From: CAWGYT01 sp963826795
Lineage (GTDB): Bacteria; Planctomycetota; Planctomycetia; Pirellulales; Pirellulaceae
Reading direction: 5' to 3'
NCBI GenBank assembly: GCA_963826795.1
Contig: CAWGYT010000029.1
Location: forward strand, 1 to 64,000
Length of the DNA: 64,000 nucleotides
In this document: positions 18,344 to 28,605 of the stretch, piece after piece
How positions within the stretch are numbered: position 1 is the stretch's first letter
Layout: the number at the start of each line of letters is the position of its first letter
Program-made: the position numbers and the translations under genes
The notes under the pieces: generated by a model
What the model saw: the letters and a program-made list of their open reading frames with translations, nothing else
Databases searched by the model: none
Told to the model about the DNA's origin: nothing

Positions 18344-19279
18344 ATGGCCGAGGACTACTACTCGACACTGGGTGTGGCGCGGACCGCGACCCCCGATGAA
18401 ATTCACCAGGCCTACCGGGCACTCGCCCGCGAATACCATCCGGATCTGAACCCGGATAATGAGGCGGCCAAGAAAAAGTTCCAGGCCGTCCAGCAAGCAT
18501 ACGAAGTGCTGAAGGACCCCAAGAAACGCGAAATGTTCGATCGCTATGGTCCCGGCTTCGAAACGATGGGCGGGGCCGGAGCGGGTCCCTGGCGCGCCTC
18601 GCCCGGGGGCCGCGGCCCGTCGTTTGAGGAGGTGGATCTGAGCGATCTCTTTGGCGAGGGCGGGGAAGGCGGCGGGTTTTCGGACCTGTTTCGGCAGTTC
18701 ACTCGGCGCACCGGGCGGCGGCCGACGGCCAACGCCCCGCGAGGCAGCCACATTCAGCATGAACTCCAAATTCCGTTCAGGACCGCCGTGGCGGGCGGGA
18801 ATGCGCAACTGTCCGTCCGGCGTCACAACGGCAAGATCGAAACGATCAAAGTCAAGATTCCGGCAGGCATTCAGGACGGCAAGAAGATTCGACTCCGGGG
18901 ACAGGGCGAACCGGGACGGGCGGGAGGCCAGGCCGGTGACATCCTGATTACCGTCCGCGTCGCACCGCACCCGTGCTATCAGCGGCAGGGTAAGGACTTG
19001 ATCGTCAAGGTTCCCGTGACCCTGACCGAAGCGGTCCTGGGAGCGAAGATCGACATCCCGACGCCGCGGGGCACAATCACGCTTTCCGTGCCGTCCGGTA
19101 CGTCCAGCGGCAAACGGTTGCGGATCAAGGGGCACGGTGTCCAGACCAGTGAGTCGCCCGGAGATTTGTATGCCGAGATTCAGATTGTGCTGCCCGAAAA
19201 ACTTGATGGTCATGCGACCGATACGATCCGCAAGCTGAATCTTGGGCCCAGCGACCCACGTGCACAAATCATCTGGTAG
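18344..19279 (+). CDS. DnaJ-like co-chaperone (J domain plus C-terminal substrate-binding domain, CbpA type)
   Basis: This 311-residue protein starts with a J domain ('DYYSTLGVARTATPDEI', HPD at 32-34, 'KDPKKREMFDRYG'). A Gly-rich stretch follows (about 75-125), then the two beta-barrel DnaJ_C subdomains ('VKIPAGIQDGKKIRLRGQGE', 'TPRGTITLSVPSGTSSGKRL'). The cysteine-rich zinc finger of true DnaJ is missing, so it is of the CbpA/type II class. It stimulates DnaK ATPase and hands over unfolded clients. It leads a group with a small membrane protein, rnpA and yidD. Confidence 0.93.
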   Translation: MAEDYYSTLGVARTATPDEIHQAYRALAREYHPDLNPDNEAAKKKFQAVQQAYEVLKDPKKREMFDRYGPGFETMGGAGAGPWRASPGGRGPSFEEVDLSDLFGEGGEGGGFSDLFRQFTRRTGRRPTANAPRGSHIQHELQIPFRTAVAGGNAQLSVRRHNGKIETIKVKIPAGIQDGKKIRLRGQGEPGRAGGQAGDILITVRVAPHPCYQRQGKDLIVKVPVTLTEAVLGAKIDIPTPRGTITLSVPSGTSSGKRLRIKGHGVQTSESPGDLYAEIQIVLPEKLDGHATDTIRKLNLGPSDPRAQIIW

Positions 19280-19359
19280 CATCCGCCGGCGGCGCCGCGT
19301 CACCAACGTGGCGGCAACCGAACCGTCGCCGTGTCAAGGCGGGAAGAGAGTAACGAGCC

Positions 19360-19701
19360 ATGACGCATACGAGCCTGGTCGTGACGGAGCGGTTCCCGGG
19401 AATCCGGGTCGACTCGGTCGATCGATTGATCGACTCGGGTATCGACTCAGGCGCCCTGCCGTGGCTGTTCCCGCAACTGGATCCCGTCACGCGTCTGCGC
19501 GTGCTGGCAGGACTCGGCATCTTGCTGGTGGCCGCCGGCTTCCTGCTGCTGTTCATTCGCGCGACTGCCCGCGCCACGCGTTGGTACATCAATCGCCCCC
19601 TGCGGCGTACCGTCCTGCAGGGCGATCCCTTTCGGGTCGTGATCGACGCCAAGCCACGACCGTGGCACCGAGAGCGGGAGAATTGGCAGCGGCGTCGATG
19701 A
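19360..19701 (+). CDS. Small single-pass membrane protein, unknown function
   Basis: This 113-residue protein has one strong transmembrane helix ('LAGLGILLVAAGFLLLFI', about 48-66) flanked by basic residues and a basic C-terminal tail (WHRERENWQRRR). The N-terminus begins MTHTSLVVTERFPGIRV. No family was recognised. Its stop overlaps the rnpA start by 4 bp (ATGA), so translation is coupled to rnpA and yidD. This suggests a role in the same membrane-protein or RNA maturation unit, but that is only context. Confidence 0.75.
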   Translation: MTHTSLVVTERFPGIRVDSVDRLIDSGIDSGALPWLFPQLDPVTRLRVLAGLGILLVAAGFLLLFIRATARATRWYINRPLRRTVLQGDPFRVVIDAKPRPWHRERENWQRRR

Positions 19702-20105
19702 GCGAGCGTACACCCCGGCCGGACCGTCGATCACCCGCCTTGGACCCGCCGGGGGCGGGCTTGAGTCGCGACCGACGGCTGCGTCGACCGGCGGAGTTCC
19801 GGGCCGTTTTCGACTATCGGATGAGTGTGGCCGATGACGTCCTGATCGTTTACGGACGTCCCAGCGCGAATTCCGCGGGTCGGATCGGTCTGTCGGTTTC
19901 CCGCAAAGTTGGGAGGGCCCACCAGCGAAACCGGTGGAAACGTCTGATTCGGGAGGTCTACCGCCACAACGCGACTCTCGCCCCCGGTCTTGATGTGATC
20001 GTGATTCCTCGCCGCGGAGCGCCGTGCGACTTTGCTTCGGTCAACGCGTCGCTGCCGACGCTGCTCCAGCGACTGCAACGCAAGTGGACGCGACGGACGC
20101 CATGA
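19698..20105 (+). CDS. rnpA: Ribonuclease P protein component
   Basis: This 135-residue protein is the basic subunit of RNase P, which assists the catalytic RNA in trimming the 5' ends of pre-tRNAs. Signatures are LSRDRRLRRPAEFRAVF, IGLSVSRKVGRAHQRNR and the RNR-box helix 'WKRLIREVYRHN'. The ATG at 19698 is chosen because it overlaps the upstream stop. The ~20-residue N-terminal extension is Pro/Arg-rich. It overlaps yidD by 4 bp, the classical rnpA-yidD order. rpmH and the dnaA region are not adjacent. Confidence 0.93.
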   Translation: MSERTPRPDRRSPALDPPGAGLSRDRRLRRPAEFRAVFDYRMSVADDVLIVYGRPSANSAGRIGLSVSRKVGRAHQRNRWKRLIREVYRHNATLAPGLDVIVIPRRGAPCDFASVNASLPTLLQRLQRKWTRRTP

Positions 20106-20341
20106 ATCGAATCGTCCGACAACTGACGAGTCTGCCGCGGCGTCTAGTGATTCTGGGGGTACGCGCCTATCAGATTCTGATCAGCCCCTGGCTGGGGCCG
20201 AATTGCCGCTTCGTGCCCAGTTGCAGCCAGTACATGATTGAGGCCGTGGCCCGGGACGGCGTCCTGTCGGGCGGCTACCGCGGCATCCGCCGAATCCTCC
20301 GCTGCCACCCTTTCCATCCGGGCGGATACGATCCACCGTGA
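20102..20341 (+). CDS. yidD: Membrane protein insertion efficiency factor YidD
   Basis: This 79-residue protein has the conserved YidD pattern: 'ILGVRAYQILISPWLGPNCR', FVPSCSQYMIEAV, GGYRGIRRILRCHPFHPGGYDP. YidD assists YidC-dependent insertion of inner-membrane proteins at the cytoplasmic face. The start overlaps the rnpA stop (ATGA). yidC is not in the window. Confidence 0.95.
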   Translation: MNRIVRQLTSLPRRLVILGVRAYQILISPWLGPNCRFVPSCSQYMIEAVARDGVLSGGYRGIRRILRCHPFHPGGYDPP

Positions 20342-20375
20342 GTTGAGATCGCCGCGTCGGCGCGGACGACTCGCG

Positions 20376-21101
20376 CTATTTGATGGCCCCGAACGCAGCG
20401 AAGCACGAATTCTTGTGGAGCAGCTCGACCTGCCGAAACCCCACGCGCCGCAGCAGCTCGATCTGATACGTCACGGGCCGGGGCGAGTCTTCGCGATCGA
20501 CGTAGTCGAACACCTGGTCCCGGTACTGGTCGCCTCGCATTCCGACCAGATACTCGCCATACCGGTGCCACATGAGCGTATGCACGGCCTGGCTTTCATG
20601 CGCGACCAGATCCGAAATCCAGACGCTTCCACCGGGCCGGATGATGCGAAAGAGCTGGCCGAAGGCAGACTCCCAGTCGGCGTCGTCGCGGAGGTGGTGC
20701 AGCACGGCGGCTGCCAGGACCACGTCATATTGATCGGTGGCCAATTCGGCCTCTCGAAAATCGCCCTGGATCAACCGAATCGGGCACGCGTAGCCTGCCT
20801 GGATTCTCGCCTGAGCCCGTTCGAGCATCGGCCCGGAAAGATCCAGCAGGTCGACGGCAGGGGTTGTGCCCGCGAGTTCCAACAATTTCAGCGTGTTGTT
20901 GCCGGCCCCGCAGCCCAAATCCAAGAGATGCCGGATCGGTGAGGTGCTGGCCACCGCGGCGGCGGCCAGCAGCTCCAGCACCAGCGGGGCATCGATCGTC
21001 GCGGCCTGTCCCGATTCGAGATTGGAAAATCGCTCGACATCGCCGTCGAAGCGCGCTCGAATCTCGTCCGTTGTGGATTTCTCGTGAAGCGGCGTGGCCA
21101 T
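20376..21101 (-). CDS. Class I SAM-dependent methyltransferase
   Basis: This 241-residue protein has a Rossmann-type methyltransferase domain: motif I LLDLGCGAGNNTLKLLE, motif II LDLSGPMLERAQ, the acidic VQ/IQGDF region and the post-motif 'YDVVLAAAVLHHLRDDADW', then IRPGGSVWISDL. The C-terminal part ('FDYVDREDSPRP', VGFRQVELLHKNSCFAAFG) resembles small-molecule methyltransferases of the UbiE/Methyltransf_25 type. Substrate unknown. The start MATPLHEKSTTDEIRARF is preferred over the upstream methionine at 21140. It converges on yidD. Confidence 0.88.
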   Translation of the reverse strand: MATPLHEKSTTDEIRARFDGDVERFSNLESGQAATIDAPLVLELLAAAAVASTSPIRHLLDLGCGAGNNTLKLLELAGTTPAVDLLDLSGPMLERAQARIQAGYACPIRLIQGDFREAELATDQYDVVLAAAVLHHLRDDADWESAFGQLFRIIRPGGSVWISDLVAHESQAVHTLMWHRYGEYLVGMRGDQYRDQVFDYVDREDSPRPVTYQIELLRRVGFRQVELLHKNSCFAAFGAIK

Positions 21102-21434
21102 GGTGTTTGGATCATAAATCACAACTCGTCCCGCTGGCAATCCAGGCTGGCCATCCAGGCCGCGGCGGTCGATCGCCCGATCGATGGGTCGTGCGGTGCC
21201 TCGCGCGCTGGCAGCCGCGGTGTGATCTTGACGTCAACGGCCAAAGTCCCTAGTGTTCCGCTCGCTCGGGCCGTTGGTTCGCGCGCGAACCCGGTGTGCA
21301 CCAGCTGCCGGACACGACTCATGGGGCACGGACGCCCCTAGGAGCGCGACGAACGGGGCGTTTTACGAGCTGGAGCACCGATGGGCGGGATGCCGACTGC
21401 TGCCACGCGGGCTGGACATGAGACGAATTCGAAC

Positions 21435-23214
21435 ATGTGCCCCCAGCGGGACGTGGCGGAGCACACGCCTTTGGTTGCGGGAGCCCGAGTCCTTCAGCGG
21501 CGCTCCGCGGCGCTTCTGGTTGGTGGGTTGATCGGCGGCCTGGCATTGGCCACGGGCTGCTCGTCCCCTTTCCTTCGGTCGTCCAAGGCGACCCCGGATC
21601 AGCGGACCGACAACGAAACGAAAGCCGTCCGCCTGGTCCGCGACATGGCCCGTCCTTGGGGACTCCGACCGATCACGGTCGAAGGCATCGGACTGGTCAC
21701 GGAGTTGGAAAATACCGGCAGCGATCCGCCGGCTTCGCCGCAGCGCGACCTGCTGCTGAACGACATGCAACGCCGCGACGTCGATCGCCCGAATACGATT
21801 CTGGCATCGCCCACGACGTCACTCGTCCTGGTTCGCACGCAACTGCCGGCCGGCGTTCAGAAGGGGGATCGCCTGGACCTGGAGGTCATGACGCCGACGC
21901 GCAGCGAAACGAAAAGCCTGCGCAACGGCTGGTTGATGCAGACGCGGCTGCAGGAGATGGCCGTGCTGGCATCGAATTCGGCAGGGCTCCGTGCTCGGAC
22001 AGGCCGAGGGCTCGGTGATGGTCGATTCGCTGCTTCGGAGCGAATCGGACCTTCGATCCGAGACACGGGGACGGATCCTCGGCGGCGCGGTGTCCAACTC
22101 GACCGCTCGCTGGGCTTGGTACTCGACTCCGAGCACCACAGTGTGCGAGCCAGTGCCATGGTCGGACAAGCGGTGAACGCGCGCTTTCACACCTACGATC
22201 GCGGCACGCAACGCGGCGTTGCCACACCGAAGCGAGACAATTTCATCGAACTCGCCGTCCACAGACGTATCGCAACAATTTGCTGCGTTACGTCCGCGTC
22301 GTTCAGGCGATCCCCGTTCGCGAGACGCCCCGCGAGATGATGGTCCGCTTGGAGAAACTCGAATCGCAACTGCTGGAGCCGCAAACGGCCAACTCGGCGG
22401 CCGTCGATCTGGAGGCGATTGGACCGGAGGCATTGCCGGCGTTGCGCAAGGGACTGGAATCGACCAGCCCGTGGTGCGTTTTGCGGCGGCCGAGGCCCTG
22501 GCCTACATGAACGAGGAAGAGGCGGTGCCGCACCTGACCGAGGCGGCTCGAGGCGAGTCCGCGTTCCGCTGGCACGCGCTCACCGCATTCAGCGCCATGA
22601 CCGACTCGGACGCCCGCGATGGCCTGGCCGAATTGCTGCACGAACGGAGCGACGAGACTCGATACGGGGCTTTTCAGGCCTTGATCGACTTCAACCCGCG
22701 CGACCCGGCCGTGCAGGGGGAGGTTCTGGGCGAGGCCATGACCTTGCACCAGATTCCGAGCGACACGGCGGCCTTGGTTCATATTCGGCGCACGCAGCGA
22801 CCCGAAGTCGTCGTGTTTGGCTCCGGGATCGCCTGCACGTCCCCGGCCGTCGTCTTCGCCGGCAAGCGGATCTCGGTCAAGTCCGAGGGGCAGGATCGAC
22901 TGAAGGTCAGCTACTTTACGCTGGGCGACGGGGATCAAACCGAGTATTGCCCGAACGACTTGGCGGCGGCGATTCGCACGATCGTGCTCGTCGGCGGCTC
23001 GTACGCCGATGTCGTCGCGGCGATCAACGACGCCAAGCAGAAGGGCAACCTGACGGCCCGCGTCAAGTTCGACGCGATTCCCCAACCGGGTCGCGAATAC
23101 GACCTGACGGACGAGGTCGAGGAGGCCGAGCTGCCGGAAGGGCTCGAGCTGGATGACGAGGCCGAACCGGGGTCGGGGGCGGCGGAAGCGCTGCCCGATC
23201 TGGCGACGACGTAG
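21435..23214 (+). CDS. FlgI-like P-ring domain lipoprotein with HEAT-type repeats, frameshifted
   Basis: The N-terminus has a lipobox (GGLALATGC), so a lipid-anchored protein is likely. A flagellar P-ring (FlgI)-like region follows: 'ITVEGIGLVTELENTGSDPP', 'TSLVLVRTQLPAGVQKGDRL', DLEVMTP. After about 21990 the frame changes several times; the pieces continue as 'VRASAMVGQAVNARFHTYDR' and 'NNLLRYVRVVQAIPVRETPR', then HEAT-like repeats ('VVRFAAAEALAYMNEEEAV') and a final domain ending EALPDLATT. Frameshifts lie near 21985, 22085, 22270 and 22470. No other flagellar gene is nearby, so the role may differ from a motor ring. Confidence 0.75.
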
Positions 23215-23401
23215 CCCGCGACGGGTCCCGCAAGGGCACGGCCCGCAAGGGTGCCCCAGATCCTCCAGATTTGCCCCGAGCCGCGTGGGGCGGCGTTCGC
23301 CCTCGGTCATGCACGAGCCGGATCGGCTGTGTTAGAATCGGAGGAAATTGTCTGGCGCGGACCGCGTCATTGCTTGTCGACCGTCTCTCACTCGGTGAGT
23401 C

Positions 23402-26400
23402 ATGCTCAAGGCACTCGAACTCTGCGGCTTCAAGAGCTTTGCCGACAAGACTCGCTTTGAGTTTCCACCCGGGATCACGGTCGTCGTCGGCCCCAATGGC
23501 TCGGGCAAGTCCAACATCGTCGACGCCATCAAATGGGTGTTGGGCGAGCAGAGTGCCAAGAGCCTCCGCGGCCGCGAGATGGCGGACGTGATCTTCAAGG
23601 GTTCCGGCGGCACTTCCTCGGCGCGCCGTCCCGCCAGCACGGCCGAAGTGACCATTGTCTTTCGACAACTCAAGCGAGCTGTTGCCGATCGACACGCAGG
23701 AGGTCCGCGTCACCCGCCGCGTCTACCGCAGCGGCGAAGGCGAATACCTGATCAACGGCAACCCCTGCCGGCTGCGCGACGTGCAAGGATCTTTTTCGCG
23801 GCACCGGAATGGGGACGGACGCCTACAGCCTGATCGAGCAGGGCAAGGTCGACACGCTGCTGCAGGCCTCGCCGCGCGACCGGCGGGCGATCTTCGAAGA
23901 GGCGGCCGGAATCAGCCGCTTCAAGGCGAAGAAGGTCGAAACCCAACGACGTCTGGAGCGCGTCGAGCAGAATCTGGAGCGGCTGTCGGACATTGTCGAC
24001 GAGGTCGAAAGCCAGCTACGCAGCGTTCGCAATCAGGCGTCCAAGGCGCGACGCTACAAGGAATACACCGACCGACTCAAGGAGCTCCGCACCCACGTCG
24101 GCCTGGCCGATTGGCGCCGCCTCTCGCACGACTTGGAAGAACTGGAAACCAAGCTGCGGGACGAGCGAGTTCGGGCCGAGCAGATTGCAGGCGACGCTGA
24201 ACGAGCACGAATCGCAGCTGGCACGGTCGACCAAGAGGGCCAACAGCTGGAAACCGAACTGCACGAGGTCGAGGCGACGGCCGCGCAGGTCCAGCAGGAG
24301 TTGACCGGTCATCAATCGACGATCTCGTACGAATACCAGCGACTCGACGAACTGGCACACGAGATCCAACGCTATCCGCCGGCAGTGGCGGGCGATGACG
24401 ACGCGGGCCGGCGATCTCGGGCATGCAACTGCAGCCGGTACAGCAGCCAGCTGGCGACCGCTCAGGCGGAAGAGCACTCGATTCGGGCTCGGCGCGATGC
24501 CGAACAGGTCGCGCTGGACGGCCATCAACGAGCAACTGGAGAACCATCGGCGGCAGCGCGACGAGCAGCGCGAGGAACACGCCCACCAACTGCGGGTTTC
24601 GCATGACCTGAGCCGGCGCATCGGGGGCCTGGAAAGCGAACTGCAGTCGCTCGACCAGCAGCAGGAGCGAGCTGGCCAGCAGCTGGCCGCGCTCGCCCAG
24701 CAACTGGCAGCGGCTCGGGCGAACTTGAGCGAACATTCGGCAGCCGAGATCCAGTGGCTGCAGGCCGAGGAAGAGGCGCGCGCTCAGTTCAATCAGGCAC
24801 GGCATGGCCTGCACAGCAACGAACGGCAGTTGAACGAACAGCAGCAGCGGGCCGTCGACCTGCAGCGGCGATTCACGGTCGCCACGGAACGAGCGAAGGT
24901 CTTGCAGGATCTGGAGCGGCGGCACGAGGGGCTGAGCCCCGGCGTGAAAGACTTGCTGCTGCGGGCCCAGGACACGCCGCTGGGGCCCCTGGCCATCGGT
25001 TCGCGGAATGGTCGCCGATCTGATCCGCGTCGACGTGCGGATGGCCCCGCTGATCGATGCCGCGCTGGGCGAGCTCACGCAGTACGTCGTCGTCGAAGGG
25101 CAGCAGCTGATCGATCAGATCGCCGCCGGCGACGTGACGCTTCAGGGTCGCGTCGGGATCATCGATATCCAGGCCGCCAACTCCCCCCCCGACGACTCCG
25201 CGACCTTCGCCGCCGATCGGGCGATCCTGGGGCGAGCCGATCAGTTCGTCGAGGCCGAGCCGGCCCATCGACGGCTGATCGCTCATCTCTCGGCCGAACG
25301 TGGTGCGTCGCCTCACTTCAGGACGCGCTTCGCTTGCAGCGGTTGGCCGCCCCGACCGATCCCTCGCCGACCAATCGCCTCGCGACGGGCTGGGAACGCA
25401 ATGCATCGACTCGGATCGCGGCGGGCGTTCGTTTCGTCACCACGGACGGCGAGATTCTGGAAAGCCGACGGACGACTTCTGGCCGGCCCCCGACAGGCCG
25501 CACTCGGACTCGTCTCGCGCCGGAGCGAACTTGCGGTCGCTGCAGCGTGGAGATCGTCGAGCTGGAACCGCAACTGGCACGCAGCCGAGGCCCGGATCCG
25601 CGAATTGAAGGCGAAGATTACCGCCTCGGAGCACCAGGTCGATCACTTGACGAGTCAGTACGACGAAGTCGCGTCGGGACTGATGAACGCACGACTTGCC
25701 ACGCGCACCGCCGCGGATCGCGTCGGGCCTTCGAGCAACAATCTTCCGCACTGGAGAACGAGCTGAGTCAGCAGGCGGTCCGCCGCGCGGAAGCTGACCA
25801 GCAGCGGTCTCAGCAGCTCGCACAACTTGATCAGGCAGGCACAACTCTGGCGGACTTGGAGGCAGCCCTCGACGCCCACGAAGCAGCCTTCGCCGAACTG
25901 GAATCCCAGCGACAGGCCCAGGCCTCGCTTGTGACGGAGGTCAAGGTCGAATCTGGCCAAGAGCGAGCAGCGGGTGGATAGCCTCCGCGGCCAACTTGTT
26001 CGCTTCCAGGAAGATCAGCGCGAACGCGAGCGGTCGCTGAACGAGACACGGGCCCAACTGCAAACGGCTCAGGACCGAAAGACACAGGCCGAGCGCACCA
26101 TTCTCCAAACCACCTCCGCCCAGGCGGAACTGTTCTTCAGGTCGAGTCCCGGCAGACACAGCTCGCCCTGTTGAAAAAACAGCGAACGGAGCTCCAGAAT
26201 CAGCGGCGTGCGTTGCAACAGCAATGCGAGCAGCGGCGACGCGACTCGCAGCAATGGGACGAGTCGAGACATCAACACGAGCTGGAGATCAATCGATTGC
26301 GACTCGAACGCGAGTCGCTCGTGCAACGCGTCCGCGACGATTACGAAATCGAACTGCCGGAAATCGGCAGCCATCCGAGCGAATTCGGAGGACGAACAGC

Positions 26401-27089
26401 GACAGCGCGAGGAGATCGACCGCGAGATCACGACCTGCGACGTCGACTGAGCAATATCGGCGCGGTCAACATGGCGGCCTCGAGGAAATCGAAGCGCTGG
26501 AGCAGCGCCACACGGCGCTGGCCGATCAGTACCAGGACCTGGTCGACGCCAAAGATTCGCTGGCCCGCATCATCCACAAAATCAACGCCGATAGCCGACG
26601 CCTGTTTACCGAAAGCCTGGAGACGATCCGAGCCAATTTCCAGGGCCTCTTCCGCCGCGTCTTCGGCGGCGGCCACGCCGACATCGTGCTCGAGGAAGGC
26701 CTGGACATCCTGGAGGCGGGAATCGATATTGTCGCCACGCCACCCGGCAAACACTCGTTGGGCATTTCGCTGCTCAGCGGCGGCGAACGGGCACTGACCG
26801 CCGTCACACTGTTGCTCAGCAATCTTCCAGTACCGCCCCAGCCCGTTCTGCGTGTTGGACGAAGTCGATGGTCCACTTGGATGAGGCGAACATCGGTCGC
26901 TTTGTTGACGTATTGAACGAGTTCCTGCAGTGGACCAAGTTCGTCGTGGTGACCCATTCCAAGAAAACGATGACGGCCGCCCATACGCTGTATGGTGTCA
27001 CGATGCAGGAATCGGGCGTTTCCAAACGAGTCTCGGTGCAGTTCGAAGACGTCAGCGAAGATGGGCATATTCGCTCCGGAGGCGCTTGA
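23402..27089 (+). CDS. smc: Chromosome segregation protein SMC, multiply frameshifted
   Basis: The reading frames together encode a full SMC of about 1,200 residues, the ATPase that compacts and segregates chromosomes with ScpAB. Visible parts in order: Walker A (VVGPNGSGKSNIVDAI, near 23490), 'GTDAYSLIEQGKVD' and 'IFEEAAGISRFKAKK', a long coiled coil, the hinge near 25008-25300 ('LIDAALGELTQYVVVEGQ'), the second coiled coil, the C-terminal signature SLLSGGERALTAV (near 26770) and Walker B (VLDEVDGPLDEAN, recoverable across a shift near 26870). It ends GHIRSGGA. Roughly ten or more shifts occur; those checked (near 23660, 23785 and 26875) fit one-base insertions. Confidence 0.92.
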
Positions 27090-27929
27090 GCGCGATCGCG
27101 GCGGCCAGCGGTCGATGAACCGTCCCCGCGACGACGACGAACGGGGCGCGGCATGAGTTCCGGTCGCCACGAGATCGCGATGCGTGCCAGACATCACATC
27201 TTGCCGCCGTCGCCGCTCGGCCGACCGCGTGGCAAGGCCTCGCGTTCGCTGGCGCGTCCCGCCGTGCCATTGCTGACGCTCAAGCTGTTCGTCGCAATTC
27301 GGCTTGCGTCGTCCTCGAGCGGCACAGAGCCGACCTCGTCCTCAGGGCTGCTACGCGTCGCCCACGTGTCGACTCCGACACGACTGGTGAAAGTTTCTAA
27401 AGTAATACCCCTCCTTGAATCGAAACATACTTTCGGAAGGAGTGTGCACACTTCAGCCCTCGAACCGCTCGAGGCCACGAAGTGATGGCACAACGCCTTC
27501 CAAGGGGGGTGACCTGCCAAAGGCTTTTTCCTGCCTGAACGGGTCCATAATCGATACGTACTTGCCGATCTCTTTATGGACCTCATGCGCATGTTAGCGT
27601 CCCACGACTACATTCGCTTGAGCTTGCTCGGTCGCTTAACGGTGCTTGTCGTCAGGGCGATGGAATTCCTCTGAGACGCAAGCACTGCCGAACCAAGCTG
27701 ACTCGATGTGACGGCGCGGATCAGATGGAACTGACACCAAGCCACGCAGAAGCGAACTTGTGTAGCGTACGGCCCCGACCCAGAAATTCAAATCCGACAA
27801 TGGCCTAGCGACGACGGATCGTCGCTAGGCTCGCGCGGAGCATACGAATTAGGGGCCATTTGCCGTGGAGGTAACGGAGTTGCCGACATGGTGTTGTTTA
27901 GGTCAACGTGGAGCAATGGAGAACCTGTA
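27090..27929. other. 840-bp gap upstream of the HTH-receiver gene
   Basis: No reading frame here looks like a protein. Two overlapping opposite frames (27153-27485 plus, 27194-27592 minus) have no recognisable features. From about 27360 the composition is more AT-rich than the surroundings, as expected for a long regulatory leader. The segment holds the hairpin at 27803-27830. An untranslated RNA is possible, but no tRNA, 6S or tmRNA structure was recognised. Confidence 0.5.
27803..27830. promoter_or_regulatory. Perfect 12-bp stem-loop
   Basis: GCCTAGCGACGA and TCGTCGCTAGGC are exact complements around the 4-base loop CGGA. It sits about 100 bp before the HTH-receiver gene. There is no following T-tract, so it is more likely an operator-type palindrome or leader hairpin than an intrinsic terminator. 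Confidence 0.6.
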
Positions 27930-28502
27930 ATGAAGGTCTTCACAACTGGTCAGGTCGCAAAGATCTGCAAAGTGGCCCCGCGCACTGTCAGCAAGTGGTT
28001 CGACTCGGGCCGGTTGAAGGGTTACCGTATTCCCGGTTCCCAAGACCGACGGATCCCGCGCGAGTACTTGATTAAGTTCCTGAAGGAACACGGTATGCCC
28101 TTGGGCGACCTCGAAGACGAGGCCATGGCCAAGGTGCTGATCGTGGCTCAAGATCAGGTCTTGATCGAGAACCTACGTCGGGAACTGCCGCCGGAGAAAT
28201 CGTTCCGAGTTGCCGTTGCAGCCAGCGGATTTGAAGCCGGCATTCAAGCCGAAAGCTTCCATCCGGACTGTATCATTGTTGATTTTTCGATCGGTAAAGT
28301 CGAAGCTCTTCAAATCTGTCAAAATCTGCGTCGCAACAGCGACTTTGCTAAGACGATTCTTATCGCCTTGCTCCCAGACGACGGCAGTACGATTAGCTTC
28401 GATCGATCGAGCATCAATGAGACATTCAAGAAGCCGTTCGATGCGGCTTTGCTGGCTGAGCGACTCCGCACGCTGATTGGCGCCAAAAAGGAGCTCGTCT
28501 AG
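27930..28502 (+). CDS. Helix-turn-helix regulator fused to a receiver-like domain
   Basis: This 190-residue protein has an excisionase/MerR-like DNA-binding domain at 1-55 (FTTGQVAKICKVAPRTVSKW, RRIPREYLIKFLKEH) and a CheY-like receiver at about 67-188. The candidate phosphoacceptor is D118 in CIIVDFSIGKVEAL, and the conserved lysine is in NETFKKPFDAALL. The usual acidic pair is reduced to VAQDQV. The domain order is opposite to most response regulators. GGAGAA lies about 7 bases before the ATG. Its GC content is lower than its neighbours, and no cognate kinase is adjacent. An intrinsic terminator follows. Confidence 0.85.
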   Translation: MKVFTTGQVAKICKVAPRTVSKWFDSGRLKGYRIPGSQDRRIPREYLIKFLKEHGMPLGDLEDEAMAKVLIVAQDQVLIENLRRELPPEKSFRVAVAASGFEAGIQAESFHPDCIIVDFSIGKVEALQICQNLRRNSDFAKTILIALLPDDGSTISFDRSSINETFKKPFDAALLAERLRTLIGAKKELV

Positions 28503-28551
28503 AACCGCCCCTGGCCGTTCCGGATATTCATTTCGCCGACTCCTGATTAAC

Positions 28552-28586
28552 CCGTCGTAGCTAGACCCCTACGACGGATAATTTTT
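28552..28586 (+). terminator. Rho-independent terminator after the HTH-receiver gene
   Basis: CCGTCGTAG (28552-28560) pairs perfectly with CTACGACGG (28569-28577) around an 8-base loop and is followed by ATAATTTTT. It lies 50 bp after the stop codon. Confidence 0.8.
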
Positions 28587-28605
28587 CTCATAAAAATGCA
28601 TGGGG

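Noticed and set aside
27486..27802. Possible structured RNA gene in the gap before the HTH gene
   Set aside because: No tRNA, tmRNA, 6S or RNase P signature could be found by eye. It is left as an unexplained leader.
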